DNA of 64,000 nucleotides from Hydromonas sp. (GCA_017495165.1 JAFEII010000006.1:1-64000), one strand, 5' to 3'; shown: positions 1 through 11,056, counted from the first letter of the stretch. Notes: generated by a model from the letters alone, not told the origin. Program-made: numbers and translations.

Positions 1-54
1 AATTAACCAAATTAACCAAATTAACCAAATTAACCAAATTAACCAAATTAACCA
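1..54. repeat. 9-bp tandem repeat array, six copies
   Basis: Six perfect head-to-tail copies of AATTAACCA start at the first base, so the array may extend beyond the window edge. It is followed by about 140 bases without a recognisable gene, up to the isocitrate lyase terminator. The unit length is a multiple of three. No function is visible; replication slippage is the likely origin. Confidence 0.9.
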
Positions 55-196
55 AGTTGATTGGTTTGTGCGGTATTGACATAGCGGTTCAAAAGCTGCG
101 CCTATTCATCGCGACGCAAATGGATTGGCGGTTAAGCGTTGGCTATTGAACGTTGAATCGACAACAAGACAAAAGCTTTAAACATAATTTAAACAT

Positions 197-230
197 AAAA
201 AAGAACACTTTTTAGAAAGTGTTCTTTTTT
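197..230 (-). terminator. Rho-independent terminator downstream of aceA
   Basis: A perfect stem (AAGAACACTTT pairing with AAAGTGTTCTT, loop TTAG) is flanked by an A-run and a T-run, so it could work in both directions. It lies about 60 bases past the aceA stop codon. Confidence 0.85.
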
Positions 231-288
231 GTCGCATGAAGCCCATGATATTCAAACCGCGCCAATCACATGAATAAATGGATGCGGC

Positions 289-1884
289 TCAAATATTGTT
301 AAATTGGTTGGATGTGTTTTTCTCACCGCCCGCCTTAAGAGCCTGTTCACCCGCAAAAAACTCTTTGTGGTCATCGCCAATATCCGAACCTGACATGGCT
401 TGATGCTTCACGCACGCCACGCCTTTGCGGATTTCTTGCCGTTGCACGCCTTGCACATAAGCCAACATGCCCAATTTACCAAAGTAGCCTTCTGACAAGT
501 CATTCATGCTCAACGCCGTCGTGTGATACGTTGGCAAGGTAATCAAATGATGGAAAATCCCTGCTTCGCGTGACGCATCGGCTTGGAATGTGCGGATGCG
601 TTCGTCCGCCGCCAACGCCAATTCAGAGGCATCATAATCGGCTGACATCAATTTGGCACGCTCGTACGCAGACACATCTTTACCCGCCGCAACCATTGCA
701 TCGTAGGCTTGTTGGCGGAAATTGAGCGTCCAGTTAAAGCTCGGTGAATTGTTGTAGACCAATTTGGCGGTTGGCTCTTGTTCACGAACGCGGCGCACCA
801 TGTCCGCAATGTCAGCCACATTTGGCGTTGCGGTTTCAATCCACAATAAATCCGCGCCTGCGCGCAAACTCGCCACGCAATCCAACACCACGCGGTCAAT
901 GTTTGTGCCAGCTGCAAACTCAAACAAGCCGCTCGGTAAACGCGCTGGACGTAATAATTTGCCATCACGTTTGATGAGCACTTCATCGTCCGTTGCTTGG
1001 TCAATCGTGACTTCTTCGGTTTTCAAAAAACTGATGTATTGAGATGCCAAATCGCCTTTACTCGTTGATACAGGCAAGGTTTGGGTCAAACCCGCGCCTT
1101 CAGAGTCGGTACGCGCCACAATCACGCCGTCGTTAATCCCCAACTCCAAAAACGCATAACGCACCGCGTTGATTTTGGCGTGAAACTCTTCGTGCGGCAC
1201 GGTGACTTTACCGTCTTGATGACCGCATTGCTTGACGTCTGATACTTGATTTTCAATTTGAATACAGCATGCGCCCGCCTCAATCATTTTTTTCGACAAC
1301 AAATACGTCGCTTCAGGGTTACCAAAGCCCGCGTCAATATCTGCAATGATGGGCACGATGTGGGTTTCAAAGTTGTCAATCTGTGCTTGGATTTGAGCCG
1401 TGTCTTTGCCAGCGGCTTTTGCCGCTTCCAACGCACGGAACAAATCATTCATTTCTTTGGCGTCTGCTTGGCGCAAAAACGTGTAAAGCTCTTCAATCAA
1501 CACAGGCACAGAGGTTTTTTCATGCATCGATTGGTCAGGCAACGGGCCAAATTCAGAACGCAACGCCGCCACCATCCAGCCAGACAAATACAAATAACGC
1601 TTGGCGGTTGTGCCGTGGTGTTTTTTAACCGCAATCATTTTTTGTTGGCCAACAAAACCATGCCAGCAGCCCAAAGATTGGGTGTAATTGGCAGAGTCTT
1701 TGTCATAATCGGCTATGTCGCGGCGCATAATCGCAGCCGTGTATTTGGCAATATCCAAGCCTGTTTTGAATTGATTTTGCACCATCATACGCGCCGCGTG
1801 TTCGGGGTTAATTGCGCGCCAAGAATCGCCGTGCTTGACTTTAAGTTCTTGGACGGCTTGCAATGCGGATGTGTAAACGCTCAT
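289..1884 (-). CDS. aceA: Isocitrate lyase
   Basis: Cleaves isocitrate to glyoxylate and succinate, the first step of the glyoxylate shunt, in the cytoplasm. The 531-aa product has the length of the long Pseudomonas/Acinetobacter-type enzymes rather than the roughly 430-aa E. coli type. The active-site loop KQCGHQ is at residues 218-223 with the catalytic Cys at 220, and the metal-site stretch ADIDAGFGNPEAT is at 181-193. The ATG at 1884 is preceded by AAGGAG at good spacing. The gene stands alone, with a terminator behind it and an 18-bp palindrome 35 bases upstream of the start that is probably a regulator site. No malate synthase gene lies in the window. Confidence 0.97.
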   Translation of the reverse strand: MSVYTSALQAVQELKVKHGDSWRAINPEHAARMMVQNQFKTGLDIAKYTAAIMRRDIADYDKDSANYTQSLGCWHGFVGQQKMIAVKKHHGTTAKRYLYLSGWMVAALRSEFGPLPDQSMHEKTSVPVLIEELYTFLRQADAKEMNDLFRALEAAKAAGKDTAQIQAQIDNFETHIVPIIADIDAGFGNPEATYLLSKKMIEAGACCIQIENQVSDVKQCGHQDGKVTVPHEEFHAKINAVRYAFLELGINDGVIVARTDSEGAGLTQTLPVSTSKGDLASQYISFLKTEEVTIDQATDDEVLIKRDGKLLRPARLPSGLFEFAAGTNIDRVVLDCVASLRAGADLLWIETATPNVADIADMVRRVREQEPTAKLVYNNSPSFNWTLNFRQQAYDAMVAAGKDVSAYERAKLMSADYDASELALAADERIRTFQADASREAGIFHHLITLPTYHTTALSMNDLSEGYFGKLGMLAYVQGVQRQEIRKGVACVKHQAMSGSDIGDDHKEFFAGEQALKAGGEKNTSNQFNNI

Positions 1885-1918
1885 GATATTGCTCCTTAAG
1901 GTGATTGAAAGCTGTTTT

Positions 1919-1936
1919 ATGTCTTATATAAGACAT
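1919..1936. promoter_or_regulatory. 18-bp perfect palindrome upstream of aceA
   Basis: ATGTCTTATATAAGACAT is a perfect 18-bp palindrome centred about 43 bases upstream of the aceA start codon. It contains TATATAAG, which could overlap a -10 region. The form fits the operator of a homodimeric repressor such as a GntR-type regulator, but I cannot name the protein from sequence alone. Confidence 0.6.
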
Positions 1937-2017
1937 AAGAATGAGGTAATCATACGTGCTATTTTTAACCCGCGCAAGTCAATTTGTTATTTTTAAACAG
2001 ATTTTTCAAAAAATCTT

Positions 2018-2050
2018 GAAAAATAAAAATCGGCTCACAAGGAGCCGATT
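2018..2050 (-). terminator. Terminator after the FAD oxidoreductase gene
   Basis: The hairpin AATCGGCTC-CAAGT-type loop-GAGCCGATT is followed on the minus strand by a T-rich run. It lies about 35 bases past the stop codon of the gene ending at 2084. Confidence 0.8.
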
Positions 2051-2083
2051 GGGTGATTTATAGCATCAAACTAAGTCGCAAAG

Positions 2084-3769
2084 CTACGCCAAGATGGATT
2101 GGGCAATCGCCTGCGCAATTTGAATCCCATCCACACCCGCCGACAAAATACCACCCGCATAGCCAGCGCCCTCGCCAGCTGGATACAAGCCGCGCACGTT
2201 GACGCTTTGAAAACTGGCGCGATCGCGTGTGATGCGCACAGGCGATGAGGTGCGGGTTTCCACGCCTGTAATCACCGCATCATGACGCGAATAACCTTTG
2301 ATTTGCCGCTCAAACGCAGGCAAGGCTTCGCGAATCGCTTCAATCGCATAATCAGGCAAACTGGTGCTCAAGTCACCCAATTTGACGCCCGGTTTGTAGG
2401 ATGGCTCAACATTGCCCAGTTTGGTCGAGGGCACATTTTTGACAAAGTCACCCAATAATTGGGCTGGCGCACAGTAATCATTGCCGCCCAATTCAAACGC
2501 ACGGCTTTCCCAAAAGCGCTGAAACTCAAATCCAGCCAACGGCTCGCCGCCAAAATCTGCAGGGTCAATGCCGACCACAATCCCAGAATTGGCATTGCGC
2601 TCATTGCGCGAATATTGGCTCATGCCATTGGTGACCACGCGATTTTCCTCCGAGGTTGCGGCCACAACCGTGCCACCAGGGCACATGCAAAAACTGTACA
2701 CCGAGCGGCCATTATTGGCGTGATGCACCAGTTTATAATCGGCCGCGCCCAAAATCGGGTGGCCTGCATAATCACCAAAGCGGGCGCGGTCAATCACCGA
2801 TTGCGGATGCTCAACCCGAAACCCGATTGAAAACGGCTTGGCCTCCATAAAAACACCGCGTTCATGCAGCATGGTCACGGTGTCGCGCGCACTGTGCCCC
2901 AGCGCCAGAACCACATGCGCACTTTCAACCACGGAACCATCGGCCAATTGCACGCCTTTTATTTGCAGCATATCTGCGCTTGAATCGAGCAAAATATCGG
3001 TGACTTTTGATTGAAAACGCACCTCGCCGCCCAGCTCAATAATCTGCGCACGCATTTTCTCAATCACACCCACCAAGCGAAACGTGCCGATGTGTGGTTT
3101 ATTCACATACTCAATCTCAGGCGGCGCGCCAGCTTTGATGAACTCCGCAATGACTTTGCGCCCATAATGCTTGGGGTCTTTGATTTGGCTGTACAGTTTG
3201 CCGTCCGAAAACGTCCCTGCGCCGCCCTCACCAAACTGCACGTTTGATTCAGGATTCAGAATTTTTTTGCGCCACAAACCCCATGTATCCTTCGTGCGTT
3301 GGCGCACATCGCAGCCGCGCTCAAGCACAATCGGACACAAACCCATCTGTGCCAGCAACAACGCCGCAAACAAACCACACGGCCCAAAACCAACCACCAC
3401 AGGGCGCTGTTTACCAGCAGGCACACCGTCTGGCGCATGCGCGACGGGGTAATAATCCGTGTCTGGGCTGGGTAATATGTGTATGTCACCGACAAATTTG
3501 GCCAACACATCCGCCTCGTTTTGCAGCGCAACATCCACGGCATAACTGAGCAAAATATTGTGCACCTTGCGTGCGTCGTAGCTGCGCTTAAACACCTTAA
3601 AACTGAGCAATTCTGACGGCGCAATATCCAAGCGCTCAAGAATGGCTGCGTGCAGTTGCGCATGCAATTGTGCATTGAGCTTGTCTTCGTGCTCATTGAC
3701 CAAATTATGATTGGCGTGATGCTCATACTCTCGTTGCAAAGGTATTCGCAACTCATTGATTCGTAACAT
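2084..3769 (-). CDS. FAD-dependent oxidoreductase (COG2509-type)
   Basis: A 561-aa flavoprotein of the uncharacterised FAD-dependent dehydrogenase family. It has an N-terminal alpha/beta domain of about 90 residues, then a Rossmann FAD-binding motif GFGPCG at 127-132. This is followed by the family-typical segment GEGGAGTFSDGKL near 200-212 and a C-terminal FAD motif with GEGAGYAGGI near the end. The start was chosen at MLRINEL; an in-frame extension to 3832 would add a hydrophobic tail unlike the family. The substrate is unknown. It is transcribed alone, convergent with nothing, and ends at its own terminator. Confidence 0.85.
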   Translation of the reverse strand: MLRINELRIPLQREYEHHANHNLVNEHEDKLNAQLHAQLHAAILERLDIAPSELLSFKVFKRSYDARKVHNILLSYAVDVALQNEADVLAKFVGDIHILPSPDTDYYPVAHAPDGVPAGKQRPVVVGFGPCGLFAALLLAQMGLCPIVLERGCDVRQRTKDTWGLWRKKILNPESNVQFGEGGAGTFSDGKLYSQIKDPKHYGRKVIAEFIKAGAPPEIEYVNKPHIGTFRLVGVIEKMRAQIIELGGEVRFQSKVTDILLDSSADMLQIKGVQLADGSVVESAHVVLALGHSARDTVTMLHERGVFMEAKPFSIGFRVEHPQSVIDRARFGDYAGHPILGAADYKLVHHANNGRSVYSFCMCPGGTVVAATSEENRVVTNGMSQYSRNERNANSGIVVGIDPADFGGEPLAGFEFQRFWESRAFELGGNDYCAPAQLLGDFVKNVPSTKLGNVEPSYKPGVKLGDLSTSLPDYAIEAIREALPAFERQIKGYSRHDAVITGVETRTSSPVRITRDRASFQSVNVRGLYPAGEGAGYAGGILSAGVDGIQIAQAIAQSILA

Positions 3770-4048
3770 TGTTTCCCAAAATAAAAATAGATGCGCCGCA
3801 TCATGCGCCACAAAAAACTTAAAAATAAGCATTGCAACTTCAAATCATCGCTGATAAAAGCAGCTGTTCGTGCATGAAAATGTCATCATGAAACGCAATC
3901 AAACATGCCGGCGCCTTGAAATTTTATAGCCCACCGAAAGGCAAAAACACATGCCTTAAGAAGTTTGTCATTATAAATGATGATTTGGGCATAAATTTGC
4001 TAAAATGCCAGTTTGTGCGCAGCCCATGCACCTTTAACCGGACATTTT

Positions 4049-5023
4049 ATGGCAGTTTTTACCAACATCACCCACGAGCAACTAAGCGCATGGCTAAAAC
4101 CCTTGAATTTAGGCGCACTTGTTGAATTTAAAGGGATTGCCAGCGGCATTGAAAATTCCAATTTTTTTGTCACACTTGAAAACAACCACATCCAAACCAC
4201 GTATGTGTTGACCATTTTCGAGGTGCTAACCGCAGAACAGCTGCCGTTTTACTTAGACTTAATGCAGCATTTGGCCTTAAAAAATCTACCGGTGCCGCGC
4301 CCTTTTGCAGATGCGCAAGGCCAATTATTTCGGCCATTGACAGGCAAACCCGCGTGCTTGGTCTCAAAACTCGATGGCGCAGATACCAATGCGCCAACCT
4401 CCGCCCACTGCGCCAGCGTGGGACAAACCTTGGCAAAAATGCATTTGGCCGCGCAAGACTTTACCGGCACGCAGCCAAATTTGCGCGGTTTGGACTGGTG
4501 GATTGAAATGGAAAACCAAGTCGCATCATTTTTACCCGACCATATCGCAACGCTCTTAACCGATGAAGTGGCCACGCAAAAAGCGTTTTTTGCCACGCCT
4601 GCGTATACAAACCTGCCAAGCGGCGCGGGACACTGCGATTTATTTGTGGACAATGTCTTGTTTGCCAACCCTCAAACCCCCGCGTTTATTGATTTTTACT
4701 TTGCAGGCGTTGACAAATGGCTGTTTGATTTGGCCGTGACCGTTAATGATTGGTGCATTGACCGCACAACGGGTGAGCTGCTGGAATCGCACACAAGCGC
4801 CCTATTAAACGCCTACCATGCAGTCAATCCGCTCACATCTGCCGATTACGCCGCGTGGCCATATATGCTCAGAGCCGCCGCGTTGCGGTTTTGGATTTCG
4901 CGTTTGTATGATTTTTATCGCACGCGTGATGCTCAAATGCTCACGCCAAAAGACCCTGCGCACTTTGAGCGCATTTTAAAATGCCGCCGCGCCCAACCAC
5001 AACCACTTTGGATTGCTTTATGA
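4049..5023 (+). CDS. thrB: Homoserine kinase, ThrB type II
   Basis: Phosphorylates L-homoserine with ATP on the route to threonine. The 324-aa protein belongs to the choline/aminoglycoside-kinase fold used by Pseudomonas and Burkholderia, not the GHMP-type ThrB of E. coli. The catalytic-loop motif HCDLFVDN is at 195-202 and the metal-binding IDFYFAG at 214-220. The start MAVFTNIT matches the family N-terminus; twelve in-frame upstream codons were left out. It overlaps the next gene by four bases (ATGA at 5020-5023), so the pair is translationally coupled. Confidence 0.95.
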   Translation: MAVFTNITHEQLSAWLKPLNLGALVEFKGIASGIENSNFFVTLENNHIQTTYVLTIFEVLTAEQLPFYLDLMQHLALKNLPVPRPFADAQGQLFRPLTGKPACLVSKLDGADTNAPTSAHCASVGQTLAKMHLAAQDFTGTQPNLRGLDWWIEMENQVASFLPDHIATLLTDEVATQKAFFATPAYTNLPSGAGHCDLFVDNVLFANPQTPAFIDFYFAGVDKWLFDLAVTVNDWCIDRTTGELLESHTSALLNAYHAVNPLTSADYAAWPYMLRAAALRFWISRLYDFYRTRDAQMLTPKDPAHFERILKCRRAQPQPLWIAL

Positions 5024-5919
5024 CCCCTCTAAAAATCAGCCGTCGCCCACTAAAATCAGCATTTACCTGGTACAAAAATGCGTGGGCATTGCTTAAAGAA
5101 CAGCCAACCGGTATTTTTATCTGCGCGCTTTGGGTGTTTTTTATCCGTTTTGCCGCAGAGGCAGACTTGCCGCTTGTCGGACAACTCATCAGCGTTGCCA
5201 TCAGCGTATTTTTTGCGTTTGGCATGGCTTGCGTGTGCGACAAAATCCGCAACCGCATCAAAGCCACGCCGTTTGATATTTTTGCAGGCTTCAAACAAGC
5301 CAGAAGAATGCCGCTGGCTATTTTAAGCCTATACATCACAACCGCCACCTTGGCATTATTGCTCGCCACCCAATTTATTGACGGCGGCCAATTCTCCCAG
5401 CTGTTTTTTGGGCACAGCACCAATGCATTGAGTCTTCCTGAGTTGCCAAAATCAATCGAGGGCACGCCTGAGCAACTGCAAACCGTGCTCGCAACTTACC
5501 AAGCCACGTTTCAAGAGTGGTTGACCGTCAACAAAAAACTCGTACACGCCATGCTCGCATTTCAAGGCAGCACATTCGTTTTATCGCTCTTATTTCTGTA
5601 CGCGCCTTTATTTACGGTTAGCCCAAATGTGGGCGCACCGCAAGCACTTGCGCTGTCGTGCGCCGCTGTGTTCAAAAACATACTGCCGCTTTTTGTGATG
5701 TTCGCCCTTCTTATCGCAAGTATTTTTGTGGCTTATTTGGGTCTAATGATCATCACCAGCATTATTTTGCTCATTGCCCCAGCCGCGCTTCCTCTGGTTT
5801 TATTCCCTGTGTTTGCAGTCGTCATCTTTAGCCTAGCGCTTGCATTTGGCATGGTTTACACCAGTTTTCATGACATCGTCAAACACAGCCAAGTTGCGTT
5901 GCCTGAGCAAATAGCCTAA
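5020..5919 (+). CDS. BPSS1780-type multi-spanning membrane protein
   Basis: A 299-aa inner-membrane protein with hydrophobic segments near residues 35-60, 95-120, 180-200 and three or more in the last 90 residues. Family and position directly after thrB match the BPSS1780 family known from Burkholderia and relatives; no function is established. The ATG start overlaps the thrB stop codon by four bases, and an upstream in-frame extension inside thrB was rejected. Co-expression with thrB is almost certain; a biochemical link to threonine is not implied. Confidence 0.8.
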   Translation: MTPLKISRRPLKSAFTWYKNAWALLKEQPTGIFICALWVFFIRFAAEADLPLVGQLISVAISVFFAFGMACVCDKIRNRIKATPFDIFAGFKQARRMPLAILSLYITTATLALLLATQFIDGGQFSQLFFGHSTNALSLPELPKSIEGTPEQLQTVLATYQATFQEWLTVNKKLVHAMLAFQGSTFVLSLLFLYAPLFTVSPNVGAPQALALSCAAVFKNILPLFVMFALLIASIFVAYLGLMIITSIILLIAPAALPLVLFPVFAVVIFSLALAFGMVYTSFHDIVKHSQVALPEQIA

Positions 5920-5933
5920 AGACAACCACTCAA

Positions 5934-6833
5934 ATGCCCACTCAAAACCACGCCCTCACCTACCTAAAGCTCATTCTCACCGCTTTTTTTTGGGGAGGCA
6001 CTTGGGTGGCCGCGCACACCTTGGTCAAAGAAGTGCCGCCATTCACCGCCGCTTTTATTCGTTTTGCCATCGCAACGACTGCGCTGGCGTGGTTTTTATA
6101 CCGCACCGAAGGTCGCATCAAGCGCCTGAACCGCATGGATTTCACCACGGTTTTTTGGCTGGGCACAACAGGCATTTTTTTATACAGCTATTGTTTTTTA
6201 ACGGGACTCAAACACATTTCAGCCGGGCGTGGCGCGCTGGTGATTGCATTTAACCCCGTTTTGATTGCACTTGTATCATGGCTATGGTTTAACGACAAAA
6301 TGAGCGCACTCAAAGCCACAGGCATCGTAACGGCCTTGTTGGGCTGTATTTTGGTCATCAGCGACGGCCAGCCAGAGCGACTGCTGCAAGGCGAGATTGG
6401 GATTGGCGAAATACTGATATTGGGCTGCGTGGTGTCATGGACGATGTACACATTCATTAGCCGCCGCGCCACCCAAACCCTAACGCCGCTGCTCACCACG
6501 TTTTACGCCAGTCTGGTTGGTTGTTTATTGCTTGGGCTGGTATCGATAAGCGAATCGCCTTGGCGGCTCATCGGCCATTTTTCACTCACGGCTTGGGGCT
6601 GTATTATTTATTTGGCGCTATTTGGCACGGCAATTTCATACACGTGGTTTAGCGACGCAGTGCGCGTCATCGGTGCAGCGCGAGCCGCGCCCTTTATCAA
6701 TTTAGTCCCCATTTCTGGCGTGCTGCTTGGCGCATTGATTTTGGGCGAACGCTTGGATTGGATGGTGCTGGTTGGCGGTGTCATTACCATTTTTGGGGTT
6801 TTAATCACTTGGCACGCGGGACGCTTGCGTTAG
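5934..6833 (+). CDS. DMT-family (EamA) transporter
   Basis: A 299-aa inner-membrane protein of the drug/metabolite transporter superfamily. Two EamA repeats of about 140 residues give about ten membrane spans. The N-terminal segment FFWGGTWVAAHTLVKEVPP and the late repeat GAARAAPFINLVPISGVLLG are typical of the family. The substrate (amino acid, metabolite or drug export) cannot be read from sequence. It starts 14 bases after the BPSS1780-type gene and probably shares its transcript with thrB. Confidence 0.9.
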   Translation: MPTQNHALTYLKLILTAFFWGGTWVAAHTLVKEVPPFTAAFIRFAIATTALAWFLYRTEGRIKRLNRMDFTTVFWLGTTGIFLYSYCFLTGLKHISAGRGALVIAFNPVLIALVSWLWFNDKMSALKATGIVTALLGCILVISDGQPERLLQGEIGIGEILILGCVVSWTMYTFISRRATQTLTPLLTTFYASLVGCLLLGLVSISESPWRLIGHFSLTAWGCIIYLALFGTAISYTWFSDAVRVIGAARAAPFINLVPISGVLLGALILGERLDWMVLVGGVITIFGVLITWHAGRLR

Positions 6834-6975
6834 CGTGCCATGCGGGTTGCATACTTTATCAACCACACCAATCGCTTCAGACCCCCGCCTTGTACAAATA
6901 AGCCAGCGTGCACGCTTAAGCCAAAGCCAAAACTCAAAAAGCAGGCAAAAAACCATTTCGCGCAACGCTTGACTT

Positions 6976-6999
6976 AAAAAAGACTTGCCAGGTCTTTTA
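6976..6999 (-). terminator. Terminator shared by purL and the DMT gene
   Basis: The stem AAAAGAC/GTCTTTT with a 7-base loop abuts the purL stop codon. The A/T flanks make it usable from both sides in this convergent gap. Confidence 0.65.
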
Positions 7000-9900
7000 T
7001 CACCCCACCCAAACCCGCGCATTCACAAATAGTTGCAACCAAGGCGACTCTTGCCATTGGGCTGGTTTGTATGACATCAGCTCTGTGCGGAACACGCGCT
7101 CGGGGTGCGGCATCATGATGGTGCAGCGCCCATCGGTGGTGGTAAAGCCGTTAAAGCCGTTGGGTGTGCCGTTCGGGTTCATGGGGTAGGTTTCGGTGGC
7201 GTTGTGTTGCTCGTCCACGTAGCCCAGCGCAACTTTGGCCAATGATTGGACAGCGGCCAAGTCATCGGTGTGCACGTAGCTGGAACGCCCTTCGCCGTGG
7301 CTGGCCACCACGGGTAAAACCGCGCCTGCCATGCCTTTGAGTAAAATTGATGGTGACTCAGAAATGGCCACTTGCACCAAGCGCGCTTCGTATTGCTCTG
7401 AGGTGTTGCGCACAAATTTGGGCCAATGCTCTGCACCTGGAATGATTTCTTTGAGGTTGCTCATCATTTGGCAACCGTTGCACACGCCCAAGCTGAAAGT
7501 GTCTGGGCGGGCAAAAAATGCAGCAAATTGGGCGCGCAGCTCGGTGTGGAATAAAATTGTTTTCGCCCAGCCTTCGCCTGCGCCCAACACGTCGCCGTAT
7601 GAAAAACCACCGCAGGCGACCAAACCGCGCATGTCGTTGAGCGATACGCGCCCTGCCAATAAATCGCTCATGTGCACGTCAACCGCGTCAAAGCCAACCG
7701 CATTAAAGGCCGCCGCCATTTCCACATGACCATTCACGCCCTGCTCGCGCAAAATCGCCACACGCGGTTTTTGTGCCACGTTTAAAAACGCTTGTTGCGC
7801 CGCAACATCAACCGTGAATGTGGTTTTTGGCGTGAGTTTGCTTGGTGCGCGGGCGTATTCTTGTTCGACACAAACGGGGTTGTCGCGCAGCTTGGCAATA
7901 TGGAATGAGGTTTCTTGCCACGCCGCGTGTAATTGCGCCAAAGGCATTTTGAGCGCGGCTTCGCCGTCTTGCCACACCGAAAATACCGCCTCGCTTTGCG
8001 GCACCGCCAACACTTGCCCCACCACATGGCTGTGCGCACTGACGTTGTGCGCCCGCAGCACATTCATCACATCGGTGAGTTGCGCTTTGCGCACTTGAAT
8101 CAACATGCCCAATTCTTCGTTAAACAACGCGCGCATGAGCGATTCGGCGCGCTGTACCGCAACTTGTACGCCATTGATTTTAAAGTCGCCCGCGTCTGCG
8201 GTGTGCGCATCGACCGTGAGTAAATCCACATTGAGCGCAACCGAGGTTTGCGCCGCAAACGCCATTTCTGCCGCAGCCGCCGCCAAACCGCCGTCGCTTT
8301 TATCATGATAAGCCAAGGCCAAACCTTGCTGATTGAGCGTTTGAACGGCATTGAACGCGTTTTTGAGCGTCAGCGCGTTGTCTAAATCAGGCGTGGCATC
8401 GCCCACTTGTTGCGTGACCTGCGCCAAAATCGACAAGCCCATGCGCTGCTTGCCCTGCCCCAAATCGATCAACACCAACACCGTCCCGTCTTCTTTGACC
8501 AATTCAGGCGTGAGGGTTTTATTCACATCCATCACAGGCGCAAATGCAGTCACAATCAACGACACAGGCGAGCGCACGGCTTTGTCGTCCCATTTGGTTT
8601 GCATCGACAACGAATCTTTACCCACAGGAATCGAAATCCCCAGCGCAGGGCAAAGCGCCATGCCCACCGCTTTGACTGTGTCGTACAGCTTGGCATCCTC
8701 ACCCGCCACGCCGCACGCCGCCATCCAATTGGCAGAAATTTTGATTTGACCAATATTATCAATCCGCGCCGCCGCGATATTGGTAATTGCCTCGGCAATC
8801 GCCATGCGCCCAGACGCAGGCGCATCAAGCACCGCCAGCGGCGTGCGCTCGCCCATCGCCATCGCTTCGCCCAGCGTGCCCACATAATCGCGCAATGACA
8901 CTGCGCAATCGGCCACAGGCACTTGATACGGCCCAACCATTTGGTCACGTGCGGTCAAACCGCCCACCGTGCGATCGCCAATCGTGATTAAAAATGATTT
9001 TGAGGCAACGGTGGGATGGCGCATCACGTCAAGCAAGGTGCTGGCCAAATCCAAACCCACCACATCCACAGGCGCGTGCGCAATATGCACGCGATTGTCC
9101 ACGCGGGTCATTTTGGGGGTTTTACCCAGCAACACATCCATCGGCATGTCAACGGGGTCGCATGGATTTTGCACGTCAACCCGCGTATCCAATACCTTGA
9201 GCTGTTCGGTTTGCGTTGCCGTCCCAACTACCGAAAACGGGCAACGCTCGCGGGCGCAGAAGGTTTTAAACACGTCCAATGACTCAGGCAAAATCGCCAA
9301 AACGTATCGTTCCTGCGCTTCATTGCTCCAAATCTCACGCGGGCTTAAGCCCGACTCTTCTAAATCGACTGCGTTTAAATCAAACAGCGCGCCGCGTGCA
9401 GAGCCATGCACGATTTCGGGGAACGCATTAGACAGCCCGCCCGCACCCACATCATGAATCGACAAAATCGGATTGGCCGCGCCCATTTGCCAACAATGGT
9501 CAATCACTTCTTGCGCACGGCGTTGAATCTCAGGGTTGCCGCGTTGCACCGAATCAAAATCCAATGCAGCCGTGTTTGAACCCGCGCCCATGCTCGAAGC
9601 CGCACCGCCGCCCAAACCGATTTTCATACCCGGTCCGCCCAGCTGTATCAACAACGCGCCGTGCGGGATGTCTTTTTTGCCAATGTGAATGTCGTCAATG
9701 TTGCCAATCCCGCCCGCCAACATGATCGGTTTGTGATAGCCATACATCACATCGCCAATATTTTGCTCAAACGTACGGAAATAACCTGTGAGGTTGGCGC
9801 GCCCAAACTCATTGTTAAACGCCGCGCCGCCCAAAGGCGCATGAATCATGATGTCCAACGCAGACACGATGCGCTCAGGCTTGCCATTTTGTACTTCCCA

Positions 9901-10968
9901 CGCGCGCGGCGCGTCGGGTAAATGCAAGTTTGACACCGTAAAACCAGTCAAACCGACTTTGGGTTTAGAGCCTTGCCCCGTCGCACCTTCGTCCCGAATC
10001 TCACCGCCCGAACCCGTCGCCGCGCCCGAGAACGGCGCAATCGCGGTGGGATGATTGTGGGTTTCCACTTTCATCAACGTGTGCGTCAAACCCACATGCC
10101 CACGGTAAACGCCATCCGCATCAGGATACAAGCGGCTTGCAAGCGCGCCAGCCATCACCGCCGCGTTGTCGTCATACACCACAATATCGCCCGCAGGGTT
10201 GAGCGCGTGGGTGTTGCGTATCATTTTAAACAAGCCCATCGGCTGGGTTTCACCGTCAATCACAAAGTCCGCGTTAAATATTTTGTGACGACAATGTTCA
10301 GAATTGGCCTGCGCAAACATCATCAACTCCACATCGGTTGGGTCGCGCTGCAATTTGAGATACGCCTCAAGCAAATAATCAATTTCATCGTCAGACAATG
10401 CCAAACCCAGTTCGGTGTTGGCAAGCTCTAACGCCAATTTGCCCTGCGCCAAAACCGCCACGGTATTTAACGACTGGCTGGGCAAATCATGAAACAGCGC
10501 CGCGCCATCAAATACACCCAAAACGGCGGTTTCGGTCATACGGTCATGCAACAAACCCGCCACTTGGCTGAGCTGCGCATCAGTTAATTTTTTAGCCGCC
10601 AGCAAGCCCGATTTCACGCACAAACCATACTCAATCCCGCGCTCAATCCGCCGCACATTAGACAAACCGGCATTGTGCGCAATGTCCGTCGCCTTACTCG
10701 CCCACGGCGAAATCGTCCCCAAACGCGGCACAACCGTGACATCCACCACATCCACCGCATTATTTTGCCCCGCCTCGCCATAAGTCAAAAGCCCTTGCAA
10801 ACTCGCTAATTCAGCGGCAGACAAGGGCTTTTGTGACCAAACATAATGTACAAATCGAGACTGCACATGCGTGATTTGAGAAAACTCGTGCGCAAATTGC
10901 GCCACCAAACGCGAGACTCGAAAATCAGACAACGCACGCGAACCGTGCAAAACCGTGATGACAGACAT
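7000..10968 (-). CDS. purL: Phosphoribosylformylglycinamidine synthase, large single-chain form
   Basis: Converts FGAR, glutamine and ATP to FGAM in purine biosynthesis. At 1322 aa it is the fused gammaproteobacterial/betaproteobacterial form, with an N-terminal domain, two AIRS-like synthetase halves and a C-terminal glutamine amidotransferase. Visible marks are [17 protein letters not shown] near 315, the linker/AIRS segment GGLSNAFPE near 515, and the amidotransferase nucleophile in GVCNGCQM near 1160 with HGEGR and the final PHPER. An AGGA ribosome site precedes the ATG. It is monocistronic, with a terminator right after the stop. Confidence 0.98.
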   Translation of the reverse strand: MSVITVLHGSRALSDFRVSRLVAQFAHEFSQITHVQSRFVHYVWSQKPLSAAELASLQGLLTYGEAGQNNAVDVVDVTVVPRLGTISPWASKATDIAHNAGLSNVRRIERGIEYGLCVKSGLLAAKKLTDAQLSQVAGLLHDRMTETAVLGVFDGAALFHDLPSQSLNTVAVLAQGKLALELANTELGLALSDDEIDYLLEAYLKLQRDPTDVELMMFAQANSEHCRHKIFNADFVIDGETQPMGLFKMIRNTHALNPAGDIVVYDDNAAVMAGALASRLYPDADGVYRGHVGLTHTLMKVETHNHPTAIAPFSGAATGSGGEIRDEGATGQGSKPKVGLTGFTVSNLHLPDAPRAWEVQNGKPERIVSALDIMIHAPLGGAAFNNEFGRANLTGYFRTFEQNIGDVMYGYHKPIMLAGGIGNIDDIHIGKKDIPHGALLIQLGGPGMKIGLGGGAASSMGAGSNTAALDFDSVQRGNPEIQRRAQEVIDHCWQMGAANPILSIHDVGAGGLSNAFPEIVHGSARGALFDLNAVDLEESGLSPREIWSNEAQERYVLAILPESLDVFKTFCARERCPFSVVGTATQTEQLKVLDTRVDVQNPCDPVDMPMDVLLGKTPKMTRVDNRVHIAHAPVDVVGLDLASTLLDVMRHPTVASKSFLITIGDRTVGGLTARDQMVGPYQVPVADCAVSLRDYVGTLGEAMAMGERTPLAVLDAPASGRMAIAEAITNIAAARIDNIGQIKISANWMAACGVAGEDAKLYDTVKAVGMALCPALGISIPVGKDSLSMQTKWDDKAVRSPVSLIVTAFAPVMDVNKTLTPELVKEDGTVLVLIDLGQGKQRMGLSILAQVTQQVGDATPDLDNALTLKNAFNAVQTLNQQGLALAYHDKSDGGLAAAAAEMAFAAQTSVALNVDLLTVDAHTADAGDFKINGVQVAVQRAESLMRALFNEELGMLIQVRKAQLTDVMNVLRAHNVSAHSHVVGQVLAVPQSEAVFSVWQDGEAALKMPLAQLHAAWQETSFHIAKLRDNPVCVEQEYARAPSKLTPKTTFTVDVAAQQAFLNVAQKPRVAILREQGVNGHVEMAAAFNAVGFDAVDVHMSDLLAGRVSLNDMRGLVACGGFSYGDVLGAGEGWAKTILFHTELRAQFAAFFARPDTFSLGVCNGCQMMSNLKEIIPGAEHWPKFVRNTSEQYEARLVQVAISESPSILLKGMAGAVLPVVASHGEGRSSYVHTDDLAAVQSLAKVALGYVDEQHNATETYPMNPNGTPNGFNGFTTTDGRCTIMMPHPERVFRTELMSYKPAQWQESPWLQLFVNARVWVG

Positions 10969-11056
10969 GGCAATCCTATGAAATGGAGGGTAAAAGAAAG
11001 GCGATATTGTAACAGAGGCAGGCGCGCCCTAAGCGACAAAAACAGGCGGTTGAGGT

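Noticed and set aside
1246-1899. 217-aa plus-strand ORF opposite aceA
   Set aside because: It is antisense to the conserved isocitrate lyase frame, has His/Arg-rich composition typical of shadow frames and no ribosome site.
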